Made by a program: the position numbers and the translations under genes. This document shows positions 63,797-64,000 of a stretch of 64,000 nucleotides of DNA, in pieces. Source of the stretch: Bacteroidales bacterium (GTDB lineage Bacteria; Bacteroidota; Bacteroidia; Bacteroidales; WCHB1-69); the NCBI GenBank assembly GCA_017395245.1, contig JAFPVR010000055.1:21579-85578 (forward strand). Reading direction: 5' to 3'. A model generated the notes under the pieces. The model saw only the letters and a list, made by a program, of their open reading frames with translations. It was not told the origin of the DNA and made no database searches. Positions within the stretch are counted from its first letter, which is position 1; every line of letters begins with the position of its first letter.

Positions 63797-64000
63797 TCAG
63801 AACGTGTAGCGCACTCCGAAATTCAAACCCCAGTCAAATTTGTGGTCGGCGAAATACCGGTTGAAGACGCAGCGGTAACCTGGGCGAAAATCGAACTGGA
63901 AGGCGAGGTAAGTGTCGATGAGGTATTCCAAACCGAAAATGGCATTCGCGCCGCCTTTGGCGTTGTGGCGGCTCCATTGCTGCCCATATTCGTTGAAATA
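63797..64000 (-). CDS. Outer-membrane protein, C-terminal 67 residues (5' end outside window)
   Basis: Open from the right edge of the window to TGA at 63797. The residues AIFGLEYLIDTYLAFQFDFR and the last strand FDWGLNFGVRYTF, ending in Phe, are those of a small outer-membrane beta-barrel (OmpW or OprF-type end recognised by BamA). The full length is unknown. A degraded copy of the same end lies at 62833. Confidence 0.7.
   Translation of the reverse strand, partial: YFNEYGQQWSRHNAKGGANAIFGLEYLIDTYLAFQFDFRPGYRCVFNRYFADHKFDWGLNFGVRYTF

Overview
The window is chromosomal DNA from a member of the Bacteroidota, most likely an uncultured Bacteroidales. The evidence is a type IX secretion (T9SS) and gliding gene set (porU, porV, a porP/sprF homologue, gldJ, gldD), T9SS-type C-terminal sorting domains on several exported proteins, an S46 dipeptidyl peptidase, two GH97 (SusB-type) glucosidases, a short group-1 sigma factor of about 286 aa, and many TAnnTTTG -7 boxes (the Bacteroidota sigma-70 promoter signature) just upstream of starts. 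I cannot name the species.

Layout. 0-9 kb: the minus-strand run porU-porV-ispF faces away from porP-gldJ, followed by a terminator and a tandem hairpin repeat. 9-15 kb: an envelope run (EnvC-like protein, engB, META lipoprotein), pnuC, and a lipoprotein-lytic transglycosylase-purD run. 15-23 kb: lspA, an S46 peptidase, an orphan nuclease-like gene, a large beta-barrel protein and a PfkB-family kinase. 23-31 kb: tRNA-Thr, a zeta-toxin-like kinase with a 60-aa overlapping partner, rplU-rpmA, an HtrA protease, rpoD between two copies of a structured repeat, gldD with a LuxE-like gene, a flavin-binding lipoprotein, a T9SS-exported nuclease/phosphatase and a cysteine-free DksA-like protein. 31-40 kb: a double-cassette peptide ABC ATPase, a MauE/DoxX-thioredoxin protein, a TetR-like gene, and the overlapping run M23 peptidase-phoH-lpxK-punA. 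40-49 kb: a four-helix-bundle protein, an exported C10 protease, a Thr-rich protein, tRNA-Gln, udk, a PepSY-like protein, prmA and a beta-helix protein. 49-64 kb: tandem GH97 genes, a MORN protein, an O-acetylation pair (MBOAT plus AlgX/J-like), upp, purB, a T9SS-exported beta-helix protein, and a formylglycine-generating-enzyme-like gene lying between an intact and a broken copy of the same outer-membrane-protein end.

Most genes are housekeeping or envelope functions. The unusual layer is the repeats: (A) 28-bp palindromes with arms GTAGAGAC...GTCTCTAC and variable but mostly self-complementary cores; (B) CGGCATTCTTGCCG-type hairpins, alone or in a 35-bp tandem array; (C) a multi-hairpin element on both sides of rpoD; (D) degenerate heptanucleotide arrays, two of which form the inverted ends of a composite element with a related core. 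About ten genes have their stop codon inside one of these repeats, and three genes carry a family-A palindrome inside the reading frame. That interplay between repeats and gene ends is the best candidate here for something not yet described.
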